A stretch of 64,000 nucleotides of DNA. Origin: Callipepla californica brunnescens. Lineage: Eukaryota; Chordata; Aves; Galliformes; Odontophoridae. A model generated the notes under the pieces. That model had not been told where the DNA came from. It saw only the letters and a list, made by a program, of their open reading frames with translations, and ran no database searches. The position numbers were made by a program, and so were the translations under genes. Below, piece by piece: positions 1 through 12,600 of the stretch. The number at the start of each line of letters is the position of its first letter. Position 1 is the first letter of the stretch. The stretch is taken from the NCBI GenBank assembly GCA_023055505.1, contig JALIRH010000026.1, forward strand, positions 9,749,591 to 9,813,590, in the 5' to 3' direction.

Positions 1-2620
1 CTTTCTCTACAAAATTATTCGTAACTGATTCATAGATCCAGTGCTAAAATTTCACGCTTTCTCTAAATTAAAAGGAAAAACTGTCCCATTAATGAGAGTG
101 AAATGAGGCTAGCCACTATGGTTAATGTGCTAATACTCTGTTTAAAAAAAAATTAATTTGTACTATGATAAATGTTAATTTGAAAGCAAGGCAGATTATA
201 CTAGTTCCATAATTAACTGCAAATGCTTCACCCCAAAGACTTTGTTTAGCACAGTAACTGACTGAATAGAAAGGACTGAATAACTGTGACTAAATCATGA
301 GGTCTAAGCAGTTTGTGCCTAAACCTCTGTTCAACCTGTCTCCCAAGAACTGCCGTAGTACATCAGTAATTAATATGCTTAGGAGAAGGTGTTCTTGATT
401 TATTTGTAGGATTCAAACTGATGTGTTGATACTGCTTTGCACCGAGATATGCATCTCCCTGGAGCCAATGAGCTGAAGAGTTTGAATTCAAAGTTTACAC
501 TCAGCTTCAAATCTTGTGGAAAAATGATTCTCAGTGAATACTATATTCCACCTAGGGGCTTAACCTCAGGCTAGCTGTGGTCACTGCAGGAGAACTGCCT
601 AATTCACTGAAACACTTACACATGCTGTGGTTTAAATTTGTTTCCATTATTTATGTTTTGAGTGTTGTGTTCTTTTTTTGTTTGTTTGGATTTTTTGTTT
701 TTTTTTCACATCACCATGTCACTTAGTGCATTGCACTGCTGGAATTTGTCACCTTCAGAATGAAAAAGCAGAAACCTAATAAAATGAGAGGAGAGCATGT
801 AGGCGTGCAAATAATTTTTATTTATTAAAATAAGCTAGTTAAAGGCTCATTTTTCATGGTTACATGTTTTATCTGCCTTGAATAGTAGAGCTCCAAATGC
901 TTTTCTTGCAGACCCCCTCTTAAATCATTTGCATTGGTGTTCTGTGAGAAAAAAAGCAACACAGTAACATAAGGAAGCCGAGTTGTTCTGCATCTTAATG
1001 TGGGAAAATATCAGTAACACAAAAGCAAAAGGAGACTAGAGCTCTAAACTGAAATATTTGGAATAACCCAAATCTCTCTTTATAATTATTTTTAGACACA
1101 TTTCTCTTCATTCTCAAAAGAGTAAGTCTGCTTCTGCCCTAGTAAATCCCTGATATCATCATACTATCCTGGGAATGAAGTGACAGCACTGGCACATGGC
1201 TGAAGTTGACTGAAAGCAGTCAAATTCTGCACCATGAAGCAGAATTGTGGTTCCCAGATCTGTAGACAGAGATTTGTTCCTACCCTTATGGTTGAAGCGT
1301 TGAGCAGACCTTCAGAGAAAGTATTTCCTTGTACATGTATTTTAAGAAAATGAAAAAAATTCTATGTATATTAAAATCTGAGAGTCTTAAGTTCTGCAAG
1401 TATAAATTGGTAGAGTTCTGCTGACTTAATTCTTAGGGACTACTCAGGTGATGTGATATCAGCATATTGGACTTGTTTTATTGTATGGTACTGTAATTAA
1501 GAGGAGTCTCTGGTGTAAATGAACCTTAACAACATTTTCCTGTGTACGTGTTTATGTACAAAGGCTGAATCGTATGTTGACTTTACCATCTCAGTACTCA
1601 ACATAGATCCTTCACTTTTGAACTTTGGGCATGGTCAAGATTGATTCACATACAACACTACAAGATCTTTTCAGTAGGCTTTTGTATAGTGGAAATAACA
1701 TAATTTGTTTTAATTGGTGAATAAAAGCTTCTTAAAATCATCTTTATAATTTGGTGCCAAGTGTAATGTGACCACATTATCCCTTGCTTGTTGTTTTGGA
1801 TATCATTTTGAGAAAAGAGTAAGGTAGAGGATTGAAGAAGGTGCAGATTTTGAAAGATTCCTTCCCTTAGATAGAAATGCAGTGCAAAGTGAGCCAAGTT
1901 CTGTAAATTGAAAAGGCTTTTTGTCTTTCTGAGGCTCTTTGTTGTCTAAGGTTCAGTGCTTTCCTATTAAATATCCAGATAATTTCCCTAATGTTTCCTT
2001 CCCTTTAGGAAGGTGACAAGTTTATTTCGTGGGTAACTTTTTGAAAATTGGGTATACTGTTTTTAATGTATTCTTTCAAATCTACAGTTAGTGTCACTCA
2101 CAGTAGATACTGAGTAATAAAACTTTTGTTAGAAAGCAATTTTAGTCCAGGAGCAATGTGTTAACTCTGTGTTCGTTTTCTTTCTTGTCCTTTTCCTCGT
2201 GGCATCCTTCATGTTTCCTTGTGTGTGTATCTCAGAGATAGTAAACTTCCAGTGCATTTATGTTTGAGATGATAAAGGAACCTTTGCAGACTAAAATACA
2301 GAAAAATCCATGATGGCTGCATCAGTGCTGCTCATTTTGTTAGCTGATTTAGTACCTTTAGTCACATTTACGCTCATACCAACTCAAACTCTAATGATGA
2401 CAGGCTTCAGGCCTATTTAGTTACTATTAATAAGCTTTGAATGCTGTTAGAGCACTCACTTGCACCCATTAACCCAGCAGTGCTGGGAAACTGGATGGTG
2501 CCTTTGTGTGAAAGTGTGAATATAGTTAAGAATGCTCCTGCTTTGCTCATGTAGCTAGTTCTATGGACGGTACCTTCCTTCCTGCTTTCTAACTTCAGAG
2601 ACTGATTTCAGAAAATTCAG

Positions 2621-2622
<2 letters not shown>

Positions 2623-2651
<29 letters not shown>
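2623..2651. repeat. Poly-T run, 29 nt
   Basis: Uninterrupted run of 29 T. No adjacent LINE or SINE body explains it, so it is probably a mononucleotide microsatellite. Confidence 0.97.
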
Positions 2652-2654
<3 letters not shown>

Positions 2655-3198
2655 TCATCTTCATTATCATTGTAGTGATGTGTTTTCCAGCTGAGTCAAA
2701 ACTAGAATCTCACTGAGGGTAGAATTGTATTAAAAACAAACAAAACCAATTTCCTGTTGTGTTGCTATCCCTTTCAACAAAATGTTCACCTAGAAAGGAA
2801 GGTGCAGCCATGCCTGCTCCTCTTTCCTATTTATTTACCTTTCAGTACAGGAGAAAAATGAGACAGAATCTGACAGGAGCAGAGGAGAACCACACTTCTG
2901 GTTTTTGAGTGTCTTAGTTGCAATTGTAAGTGGTGTAATGCCCAAGCTCTATGCCCCAGTTTAAAAGATCACCCATAGCTCCATAGCAGATATGCAGGAG
3001 GTTTGCTGGACTTGAAGCATACTTGTACATCTGCAGCTACTGCCCTGTCTCAAACAGTACGGATAGGAACTCATTGCCTATCAAGTCTGAGCTCATTCAG
3101 TGTAGCTATAAGGTTTTTGTTTGTTAGGCATTTTAGATCATAAGTCTGATTAACCTAGCATAACACTTTCAGTGCTGCCCTGAAGATGCGCAGAGTTG

Positions 3199-3337
3199 CA
3201 AAAAAATAAAAATTAAAATTAAAAAAAAAAAAAAAGCAGCAGAGATTTTCAGGAAGTATACATCCACAGCAAGAGCAAAACCTCAAAGATACCCAAACAA
3301 AGACAGCAGTACTGGCATTTTTTTTTTTTTTTTTTTT
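3199..3337. repeat. A-rich tract followed by a 20-nt poly-T run
   Basis: An A/T-rich tract ends in 15 A at 3221-3235, and 20 T follow at 3318-3337. The two runs are about 80 bases apart and complementary, so they could form a loose stem. Confidence 0.9.
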
Positions 3338-4696
3338 GGCTAGATGATGCCAAGTATGTTTGTGCTTTAAATGTCCTTTAGGCAAGAGAACTACAGACGT
3401 GGGTGGCTATGGGGAGCCTGTGTGTTTGTGTAAGGATGCACTACAAATGATGGTGGGGGTCCTGGCAGTAATGAAATACATGCTGCTACCAAAAATAGGT
3501 TTTGTGTTTACTGCCTGAAATATTTTAAGGTGCCAGCTCTTATTTTAGTTGCATTGGCTAAATAGTATGCTTTTATTCCTTTCTTTCTACCCTGCTCATA
3601 CTGAACCAAAGCAGAAGTTCTTGATGTGCTTTTAATCCTAGTCACTCTCAGATCAAATTTGATTTAGGCATTGAGAGGTACATATTCAATTTCAAGTTTT
3701 TTCTTGTGTTTATTCTCAAAGTAAAGGCAAAAATTATGGCCCTTTCTTTAAAATGTCAAAGTATGATCGAAAGAACAGTGATAATTTCTTGCCAGAGAAG
3801 ATATCTCTTTCAGTTATTGCTCAGTCATGTGCTAGGATGTCACTGTTAGATATCATGCAAGTGCAGAACCAAGAAATGATAAAAATGTCTTTTTTTTCCA
3901 TAAATAACAATAAAATAGTCATGTATTGGTTATTGAAGCATATATTCCAGAAGATTCATATTTTGACGGAAATATGACACAACTCTACTTATATCTTTTG
4001 CTCAGGAGAGAGTGAAATAGATATACAATAAGCAATTTTGGTTGCTTCTCTTTTCTGGAGATATGACATGGAGAGGGTCATGGATCAAAGTTTGAATCTT
4101 TTCCACTAGAGAGAATTTTCTGTGATGTTTAGGAGGAAAATTTGCCCTCAAAGATACATGCATCTTCAACTTAGGGAACTAAACATGAGTGATGCCTGCT
4201 CTAGGATCCTGGAAAATGCCTGAACTGGGAGATAAATCTAGGGAGATGGAATATAAATTGGTGTAAAGGACAACTGTACATGTGCAAAGATGCATTCCTG
4301 ATCCCTCTCTAAAAGCTGACTGGTAGCGTATAGGACAAGAAATAGTAGATGAAGGAAATAGGACTAAATGTGTGATGAATGCATATCAGTATATGTTACT
4401 TACGTGTAGTAAAGAGGGAAATAAGCTTGTTTTGTTTAGTTGGCACACAGCTATGTTTACTGATAGCTCCGTTATTGCAAGCATCAGACGTCATATTAAT
4501 GAAGCTTTTTAAAATGTTTCCAGGATGGCAGTGCAAAAAATGGGCTGAACTATAACTTCTCATAATTACTTGGAGCTTTTGTCTCACTTAGTTGAAATGT
4601 AATCCATATCTGTCTTTCATTAACTTTATGTAAAGTCCCTCCTTTTCCCTTCTCCAAGTTTCTGGTTAATCACAGCAGAAATTTTCCTTTCATTTT

Positions 4697-4740
4697 CTCT
4701 CTCCCTCTCTATCTCTCTCTCTTTTTTTTTTTTTTTTTTT
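4697..4740. repeat. CT-rich tract ending in 19 T
   Basis: CTCTCTCC-type pyrimidine repeats run into 19 T at 4722-4740. It is a purely pyrimidine stretch on the + strand. Confidence 0.93.
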
Positions 4741-6115
4741 AATGGATTCTCTTGTTTCCTCCAATGAATATGCTGACTGAGTTCAAAGAAAAAAGTACTA
4801 TAAAGACATAGGGCATGAATGCACTGCCAGTCAAAGCAGTGGAAGCAGACTTGTTCAAGCTTCCCCTGCAGATCTTGCCGTGATCGCCAGGGGCAAGGTG
4901 GACTCTTGCTCAGTAGAGGGGTAGGAGTCAAATGAGAGAGCACAGAGACTCCAGGCTGGCCTCTGGGACTGTTAGGGAATTATGTGCTCATCCACAGACT
5001 GAGCAGCACTGTATACAATGCACTTGGAGGGTATACAGCAGGCTTCTAAATGAGAGTATGGAAATGTCTTCAGTAGAGCTAGATAGCAGAGTCTGAGTAT
5101 TTATATTTAAGTGTGTGGCAAAGGTGCATCCCGTTCCAGTGATCTTGGTACCTGCTTGCTCACAGGTGTTGTTCCTGGATAAGGAAGGGACAGGGAAGAG
5201 AGAAAGGTTTTTCCACTTCTGTCCCAGACAGCTTCAGGAAATGGCTCCAGCAGTCTCTTGACAGATTTGACACAGATTCATTGTGCTGTGCCAGACTGTC
5301 TGCCTGGGAAAGCTGGGATTTAATTTGACTTGAGATGGGCCATAATTATGTACACGCATTCAGAGTTTTGCCGAGGTCCACAGCAAGCTTCACTGTAATT
5401 TATTTCTTCATGTTAAATGTGCAGTTCTTCTACCTCCCACACAATAGACCAAATAATGACCTTCTGAAATCATTGTGACTTCTTTCTTTCGTGCATTTCC
5501 TTTTTTTTCTTTTTATTTTTTTTAACTGGCTCAGCTTCGTGCTCTGCCTGTATACCTGGAGACTCACAAAGGACTCCTGCTGTACTTACTCCCAGCTGAA
5601 AATACAGCCTTATAGCCAAATTCTTATCAATCAGTCTGGAGAGAAGAGCTCTCTATCTTGTTGATCATTCTTGTGTAAAGCTCATGTATCACTTCAAGGA
5701 TTGTCTAGATATTGGTTCTGTCAGTTTGCTTCTATCACTGTCCAAAAGCAAAGACAATGTGCCCATAATATTAATAGTCAGAAAAGGAGACATATATCAC
5801 AGCTCTGGTTCACATTAGTCAAAAAGGATGATTGAAAGAACACTATGAAAATGCAGTGCTTAGAGGTAGAAAGATGTTTGACAGTACCTGAGGGAGAAAG
5901 AAATGTGATTCTGGAAAAATTATGACAGTCTATATAATGGGCCCTTCATAATTTACATCAGAGACCTGGACCTGCAATCTCTTATACAGATGAGTTATTT
6001 TTCTCACGTGAGTAATTCCAACTGAACAATTACAATGACTTTAGAAGAATTGTTACCATAAAAATAATTCGAGTTATTGATGTTTATCAGTCTATCCTCG
6101 AGAAAAAGAAAAAAA

Positions 6116-6147
6116 GCAATTAAAAATGATGGCAATTAAAAATGATG
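6116..6147. repeat. Perfect tandem duplication of a 16-mer
   Basis: The unit GCAATTAAAAATGATG occurs twice without change, at 6116-6131 and 6132-6147. It is a simple local duplication. Confidence 0.95.
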
Positions 6148-6178
6148 TTGTACGCTTCTTCTCCTTTAAAAAAAAATA

Positions 6179-6198
6179 ATATATATATATATATATAT
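6179..6198. repeat. (AT)10 microsatellite
   Basis: Ten uninterrupted AT units preceded by an A run. Confidence 0.97.
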
Positions 6199-6446
6199 GT
6201 AAACATATATTTGAAATCCAAGTTTAGGCAAAAATGATCTTAAATACTTTTTTTGTAAAATTGTTTGTCTTCTTCTTCTTAATAGCTCATTTTGCTAAGG
6301 CTACTGCCAATTCCACAAATGCTGTTAAAATGCAGAACCAATCGCCTTTTTAACAACATTGTTTTTTCTTTTACTGGAATTCTCAAATCCTCTTAAAGTT
6401 CTCTCACTCTCTTTACTCTTCTCCATTAAAGATTTCCAATTTCTTA

Positions 6447-6468
6447 AAATAAATAAATAAATAAAAAT
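6447..6468. repeat. AAAT microsatellite
   Basis: About five AAAT units with slight irregularity at the ends. Confidence 0.85.
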
Positions 6469-7199
6469 GGTAGCAGGGATCTAATTTAAACCTCTTAAGT
6501 GAAAAGAAATGAGCAACTGTTCCACAACGAAAATTATTGAGAAATAATTCTATAGCAACCGAATTCTTGTAAATTATTAAGGAGTTATCTGGAGTGGCTC
6601 AAACAGCCATTTTTCCAGTACATGTGTTTGTTACAGTGTGTCTTTCAGCAACTTTAAACTCTCCAATAAAGCCTTTGCATTCTGCACTTAACAGCTTAAA
6701 ATAGAAACTATTTAGAATATCTACCCATACTTAAAAGGCTAGGAAGTTTCACCTTGTTTCTGTAAATGAGTTCTTGTGGCTGTGCTGTTCAGTCACTGAT
6801 AAAGTGCTATCTGATCTACTAACATCTGTCCAATATTTTTATTACTGAACACAGCATTACATAGAATACTTTGTATTTACTTTGAATATTATTCTGTTAA
6901 CAGTTCCTAATGAAACATGAAGGATATCAGATCTAAGGTATGTAGTCATATCTTTGAAAACAGATTTCAGGCCAGCAGTTCTGCTGGGAGAAGCTGATTG
7001 TTAACCATGTTGTTTGATTCATGTTAGGACAAACATTTTTTATCAAACTTATATTATAGCAATAATAAAAATCTACAGACTATGACATAAGCTTTGTATC
7101 ATTTACTTGTTGAAAGTAGAGTAATAGCAGGATATTTTTTTAAGCATAATTTAAATAATAATTAAATAAGAAATTTAAAAAGGCTTCATCCAAAGAACT

Positions 7200-7622
7200 G
7201 AGGTCAACAGATCAATGTTCAGGTGGAGACCAGTGACAAATAATGTTCTGGGACTGATGCCGCTTAATATCTTAATTGATAGCACAGACAGTGGGATTGA
7301 GCGCACCCTGAAGAAGCCTGTGGGTAACAGCAAACTGAGTGGGTGCTGTTCATGCTCTGGCGGGAAGGGATGCCATCCAGGAGGATTTGAATAGGCTTGA
7401 AAAGTGAGTACATTTTTTACTTAGAGGGTAGTGAGGCACTAGCACAGGCTGCTCAGAGAAGCTGTGTATGCTCCACCTTTGTGGAGGTGCACAAGGCCGG
7501 GTTGGATAGGGCTTTGAGCAATCTAGTATGGTGGGTAGCCCCTTTGACCATAGCAGGAAGGCTGGAATTAGGTGATCTTTATAAGATCCCTTCCAACCCA
7601 AGGAACTTTTTTTGATTCTATG
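7200..7622 (+). mobile_element. CR1 LINE, 3' fragment with internal deletion
   Basis: The first 200 bases match the CR1 reverse-transcriptase region around the motif ending in a phrase like DSGIECTL (CAGTGGGATTGAG at about 7290), but stops and small indels break the frame. After about 7405 the sequence jumps to the CR1 3' untranslated region: GCACAGGCTGCTCAGAGA, then GATCTTTATAAGATCCCTTC and finally GATTCTATGA at 7613-7622, the octamer-type terminus of CR1. The intervening end of ORF2 is missing, so the copy is internally deleted. It lies in the sense orientation in the GRID2 intron. The 5' boundary is approximate. Confidence 0.88.
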
Positions 7623-7953
7623 AAAAATTAAAACCTTGCTGAAAAACAGACTGATATATTTGTCGTGGCTTTTCAAAGACTTAGTGAGTCCCTGTGTGGA
7701 TGTGGATTTGCAGTGACTTTGGACCATTAGAAAGAGCAATGCATTTTGTAGATCTCTTATCAGGCATGGAAACCACATGGCTGATGGCTTTCACATTTGT
7801 ATTGCAGTTTGGTAGTCAGAATAATTTCAGCACATTTACAATAAATTGTAACTTTTTCTGCTTTTTGAGACGAATTTATCAGATGGAGCTCCAAGCCTGT
7901 AGCCAGATAGAATTCATTTAACATGTTGTTGATTCTTGAATTCTTATTGCCAC

Positions 7954-7975
7954 AAAAAGAAAAAAAAAAAAAAAA
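7954..7975. repeat. A-rich run
   Basis: AAAAAG followed by an uninterrupted A run; no element body upstream apart from unrelated intron sequence. Confidence 0.85.
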
Positions 7976-9590
7976 GTGCTTTCTGTTTGCTTACTTGGAG
8001 AGGAGTTGAATGTTCAGTTTGTGCACAAGTCACAAAGGCAGGCTGTCTTGCTCAAACCTCTGCTACTTCTGTTCTCTACAGATAAGTGAAATGATAGGAG
8101 AGACACCTCCATAAAACTCAATAAAGGTCACTTGGGTGGTGACCTTCGTTAATAAAACCTGTGAGAGGAAAATGAAGTACTTTCTGTTTCAGTAATGTCA
8201 AGCTGATGCTTGTCAACAGTTGATTTTAAAGGTGGACAGTGAAAAAGAAGAATAGTTGAGTGTTACATTCTGTAATATATGATTTTCAGTATTTCCCTCT
8301 GCTACATAGACAGGATGGATTTTGAGTTTACTAACAAGGGTAAAAGGAGTTTAAACTGCATTTCCATATCTCTAAAAAATACACAACATACTGCCAACTT
8401 AATCAAGACGGGATTTTCAAGGCACTCAGCTTAAGTTTAAAAACCTGAATGGAATGGACAAGTTTCTGAAAGCACTCCGCATCCTGCAGCTCCTGTTGAG
8501 AGTAATCTGCCTAACTTATGGGTGCTGAGCAATTCAGAGAGTCTGTCCCTAGAATAGTCCCTTAATACTCCTGGAGAAAGAAGGTGGATTGAGCCTTGCA
8601 TTTTTAGCTTGCTGGTATAAATTCAGTCTACATGTTCAATAGTTCCCCTAAAAAAAAATGTTTTCTAAGTATTTAAAGACAGCACCCACATAGAGTAACA
8701 GAGAACAGAACAATGGTGTCAAACAGACTATTTTAAATTTAATCAGTATTTTGCTTTCCTCTTTTGGCTGCTGAAGCTAGGAAAGACAGGAAGGTTTTTT
8801 TCTTGGAAGTTGGCTGCCACTGAGAGAACTGGTATTCTGTCTTTGTTGAGTTTTTGTTTTTGTTGTTTGTGCGTGTGTGTGTTTGCTTTAAAGCAAAGAC
8901 GATCTATAAGTGTTTATTCACGCTACCGAAGAGCTTTCTGAATCAGTGACCCTATTTCTAACATTGGTGTTCATTGCTTCCCTCCTTCAAGTTCATCCTC
9001 AAAGCCCATGTCTTTCACCCTCTTTCTGATTATGGTTTCCATCCTAATTAACTGTTCTTCTTCTCATTAAACTGGTGTAAAGCAAGTGTAACTGTAGTAC
9101 AGTCTGTAGAATTAGTGAGGTGTGAAATCAGATATGGATAAGAAGGGCAGGGGTATTCAAAATTACTACCCTTATATGACGCCTTTACCAGTTTTATTTG
9201 AATCAATGTCCTTTTCTTAAGTACAGTCAAAGCAACTAATGCACACTGAGAAGTAATCTTGTGCTTCGCTTCAATGTTATCAGTTCTCTGCCTTGACAGT
9301 TAGGCACCTTATTTATATAATTTCATTTGGAGACAGAAGAACCCCTTCCCCCCCAGAAAAAAAAATTACATATTTATATGTCCTACCAAAAAAGAACATA
9401 TTTTGAAATTGACAGGTACTATTTTATCATCTCTATTTTTTCCTGCAGCATGCCAAACTCTCTTCACTGGCAGTCTAGTCACCTAAACATGCATTAAGAA
9501 TGACCCTTCATCAAACTTGACAGTCCCTTCTATACAAGTTAAAGCCTAGAGCTAATGCTTATTTGTCTGAGCTTCTCTTGTCACATTAAC

Positions 9591-9644
9591 AGGCTGAAAG
9601 GCTTCTTCATATCCTGAACAGGTTGAAAGATTTCTTCATATCGT
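9591..9644. repeat. Imperfect tandem repeat of a 29-mer
   Basis: AGGCTGAAAGGCTTCTTCAT at 9591 is repeated as AGGTTGAAAGATTTCTTCAT at 9620, both followed by ATC. There are two substitutions in the shared 20 bases, so the duplication is local and not recent. Confidence 0.9.
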
Positions 9645-12600
9645 AAGTTTTGACAAAGAAAAATGTCAACATCAGTAAGGCAATTATTTTCCCTGTATTG
9701 AAATTCGTGTCAACAGCCTTCTGTCTGTAGGAGGTTTACTCAAAGGGTATTTCTTGCATGTCTTTGGTTGTAGATGATGGTGAGGTATTTAAAACTACAA
9801 TTGGGAGAAATCTGTTATCACCTCTGAATCTTCACAAAGGAAAAAATCTGGAGATTTCAACATAGGTATAGACTTACATTTGATTCTTCAACTTGAAATA
9901 TGTTGGCAATGAGTTTAATTTAAAGCCCATGTTCAACTCAGATACACAAGTTTTCTGTGTAGTTTTCTAACTTTCAGATAGATTTCAGCTTAAAAAACAA
10001 AAGCAGCAGTTGAAGAGAAGAGGCTGTTGAGAAAACTAGTATTACTATGAAAAAAAATAGTTACATGTAAAAGTTATTTCAAGAAATTCTTAAGGAAAGG
10101 CAGTACAGCCAATTGTATATAAGTAGCATATCAGAATATCCGTGAATCTATTCATTACTTTGAAATATGCAGTTTCCAGGTGGGGGGCACATTATTGTTT
10201 GCTGAGAGTGCTACTTTTCTACCATATAACACCTGTATTAGAGTGGAGGTAGTATGAAGCTGTACTCATGACTTCGAGTTAAAGCAAATTAGTTCAAAAC
10301 AGGGATGTGTTGTACTGTTTTTTGTTATGTTTTCTTCTTAACACCAGCCATTATAAGCATTTTTTGTAAGGATAATCAGAATATAAACACATATTTAGAA
10401 TTTGTGAGACTGAGTATAATAAAAAGATCCTGGAAGTCATTTAAAATGCTTATAATGAGTATTGTTTTAAACCTGTAGTTTACAGGTGGACCTCCAAGGT
10501 GGAGTGAGTTTCTGATTATAGATTCCTATAAAATAAACATGTCATGAACTCTTCTTGATGATGAAGGTAACAAACAAGCAAAAAAGAATTAAATGGTCAT
10601 TTCTATCAGACAGAAGGCACTCTTATTTTCTGTTCTCATTACAAGCCTGTATCATATTCTCTGAAGTATTAATGCAGTGTTTTTTAACACATATTAGATG
10701 TTTAACTGTTGGTGTTCTCATATTCTTTATGTGCTTCTAGTTAGGGGCTGATTTCTTTACTTGACTGTGAAATCTCTTAAAATCTCCCTTATTTGTAAAA
10801 GTCTTAATACAAAGGAGATGAAATCTCTTCCCTGGAACTTGACTTATTTTATATATAATAAAAATGGCAAGTAGAATCAATATAAAACTAATTATTTAGT
10901 GGAATAGCTCAATTTCACTCAGCTTAAAAGTACAATCTTTTGAAATAAATCTGGAAGAAAAAGAAGGTAGTTCAACTACTTTCTTTTTTTAAAGAAATTT
11001 TTTCTCATAAGACAAGCAAATTAAGCCATGTCAGCCACCTCAGATGTCGTTAGAAGGATACTGGAATACTTCCTTTCCACTGGAAGTGCTGTAGAAACTT
11101 GCCTTTCAGTGCTTGGTAACTAGATGATTAGTGGCCTAGGGAATTCTTTGTCTGATTTAACCAACCGTACTCCCTTTTTCTTAGGAGGAACTTGATGGAA
11201 AGGAATCCCATAAAACAATGCTTCTCCATAAAAACAAAAATAACAAATAGTGTCATGTAATCTTTTTCATCTTAAGTGTGGAAATGGTTAGAGATTGAAA
11301 TTAGATTAAAAAAAAAAAAAAGCCTTCTCTGAAGAGAGATTTTTTTTATGAGCTGTAGTTTCTGGTGTGCAAGAATGAGCTTTATAAATCAGCAACTGAT
11401 TTCCCACTTGAGAAGCTCAGAGGCTGAGAGCAGAGACACAGAAAAGGCCTTACTGGGCACCAGTAAGAATGAATGGTACAGAAAACCTGATAAAATGGCT
11501 GTGGCTTGATGAACCAGCCACTAGTAGAAAAAAAAATTCTTGAACTGGCAGGCTCAGGATGACCACTCATTAGTCCTGCAGCTTTAGTTTGATGTAGTAT
11601 AACCCTGTGCGTTTACTTCTCCTCATCACCTACCTTTCTTAGAACTATGTGCACATTAGCTATGTAAGTCTCAGCTTTCACATTTTGGTTTGTATACCAC
11701 TGTTTGAGGAGCCATCTGCAGTACAGCAGACAGCTCCAGGCGCTCAAGTTAGTCAAACCACTTTTCTTCAGTTGAAGAAAATGTTAAGAAATGCCATCCT
11801 TGTTCCTATGCTTGCTTGGAATTTTTGCGGAGTAGGGGCTCCCTGTCTCATACAGTTGTGTAAGATGCTTGATTTTTGTCATATTTTAATGATCAAAAAT
11901 TGCCTATGTCCCAGGGAGAGATAATTATGTCAAGGCACATATTTGCCTATAAAACAGCAGTAGTGATTCTAAGAAGTCAGTCTATGAGAAGACAAAGACA
12001 CCAGGACTAATGATATTGGACATAAGCAATTTAGCAGTCTTCCAGCTGGAAGAGTGCAGTTCAGATTACAAGACAGTGTAAATGAGGCATATTGTACGTA
12101 GAGGTTGTTTGGAAGAGGTTAGTACTGAATTTGTGTCCCAGCTGAACTCTTGGGTAAAATAACTAAAAAATCACTTCAGAAATGATTTCAGTACTAGTCA
12201 TTTCCAAATCAAGGAATTATGCAATGCCATCTGTTGGCTTCTGTGAAAAATCAAATGGAAAAACTCACTTGGCATAGTGGTGGCTCCACAGAAAGGGATT
12301 TCCGATCTCTACCACAGCTTCTGGTGGGGCAGGAAATTAACACAAGGTCCACTTTATCAGCATTTTGAGAAATGAGACGCAACACCTTGGTGCCTAATTG
12401 TAGAACAGTCCTAGCTGCAGCAAAGCTCAGTATGCGAGCCCAGGTGTTACCCTCTATATTTCAAACTGGAATACATACATGCTGCTCATTAAATATTTGC
12501 CAGAAATATCCTATGTATGTAGATGAATTTTGAAGATCTGGAGCAGTTTACTTATGTTTACTTTGTAAGGTTTCTGCTCTCTATCTTGTAGTTGAGATCT

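Noticed and set aside
4626..4943. Minus-strand ORF of 105 codons with a KKKKKEREIERERE-type segment
   Set aside because: The charged segment is just the translated CT/T-rich microsatellite at 4697-4740.
7350..7778. Minus-strand ORF of 142 codons
   Set aside because: About two thirds is antisense to the CR1 3' region at 7200-7622 and the rest has no recognisable similarity.
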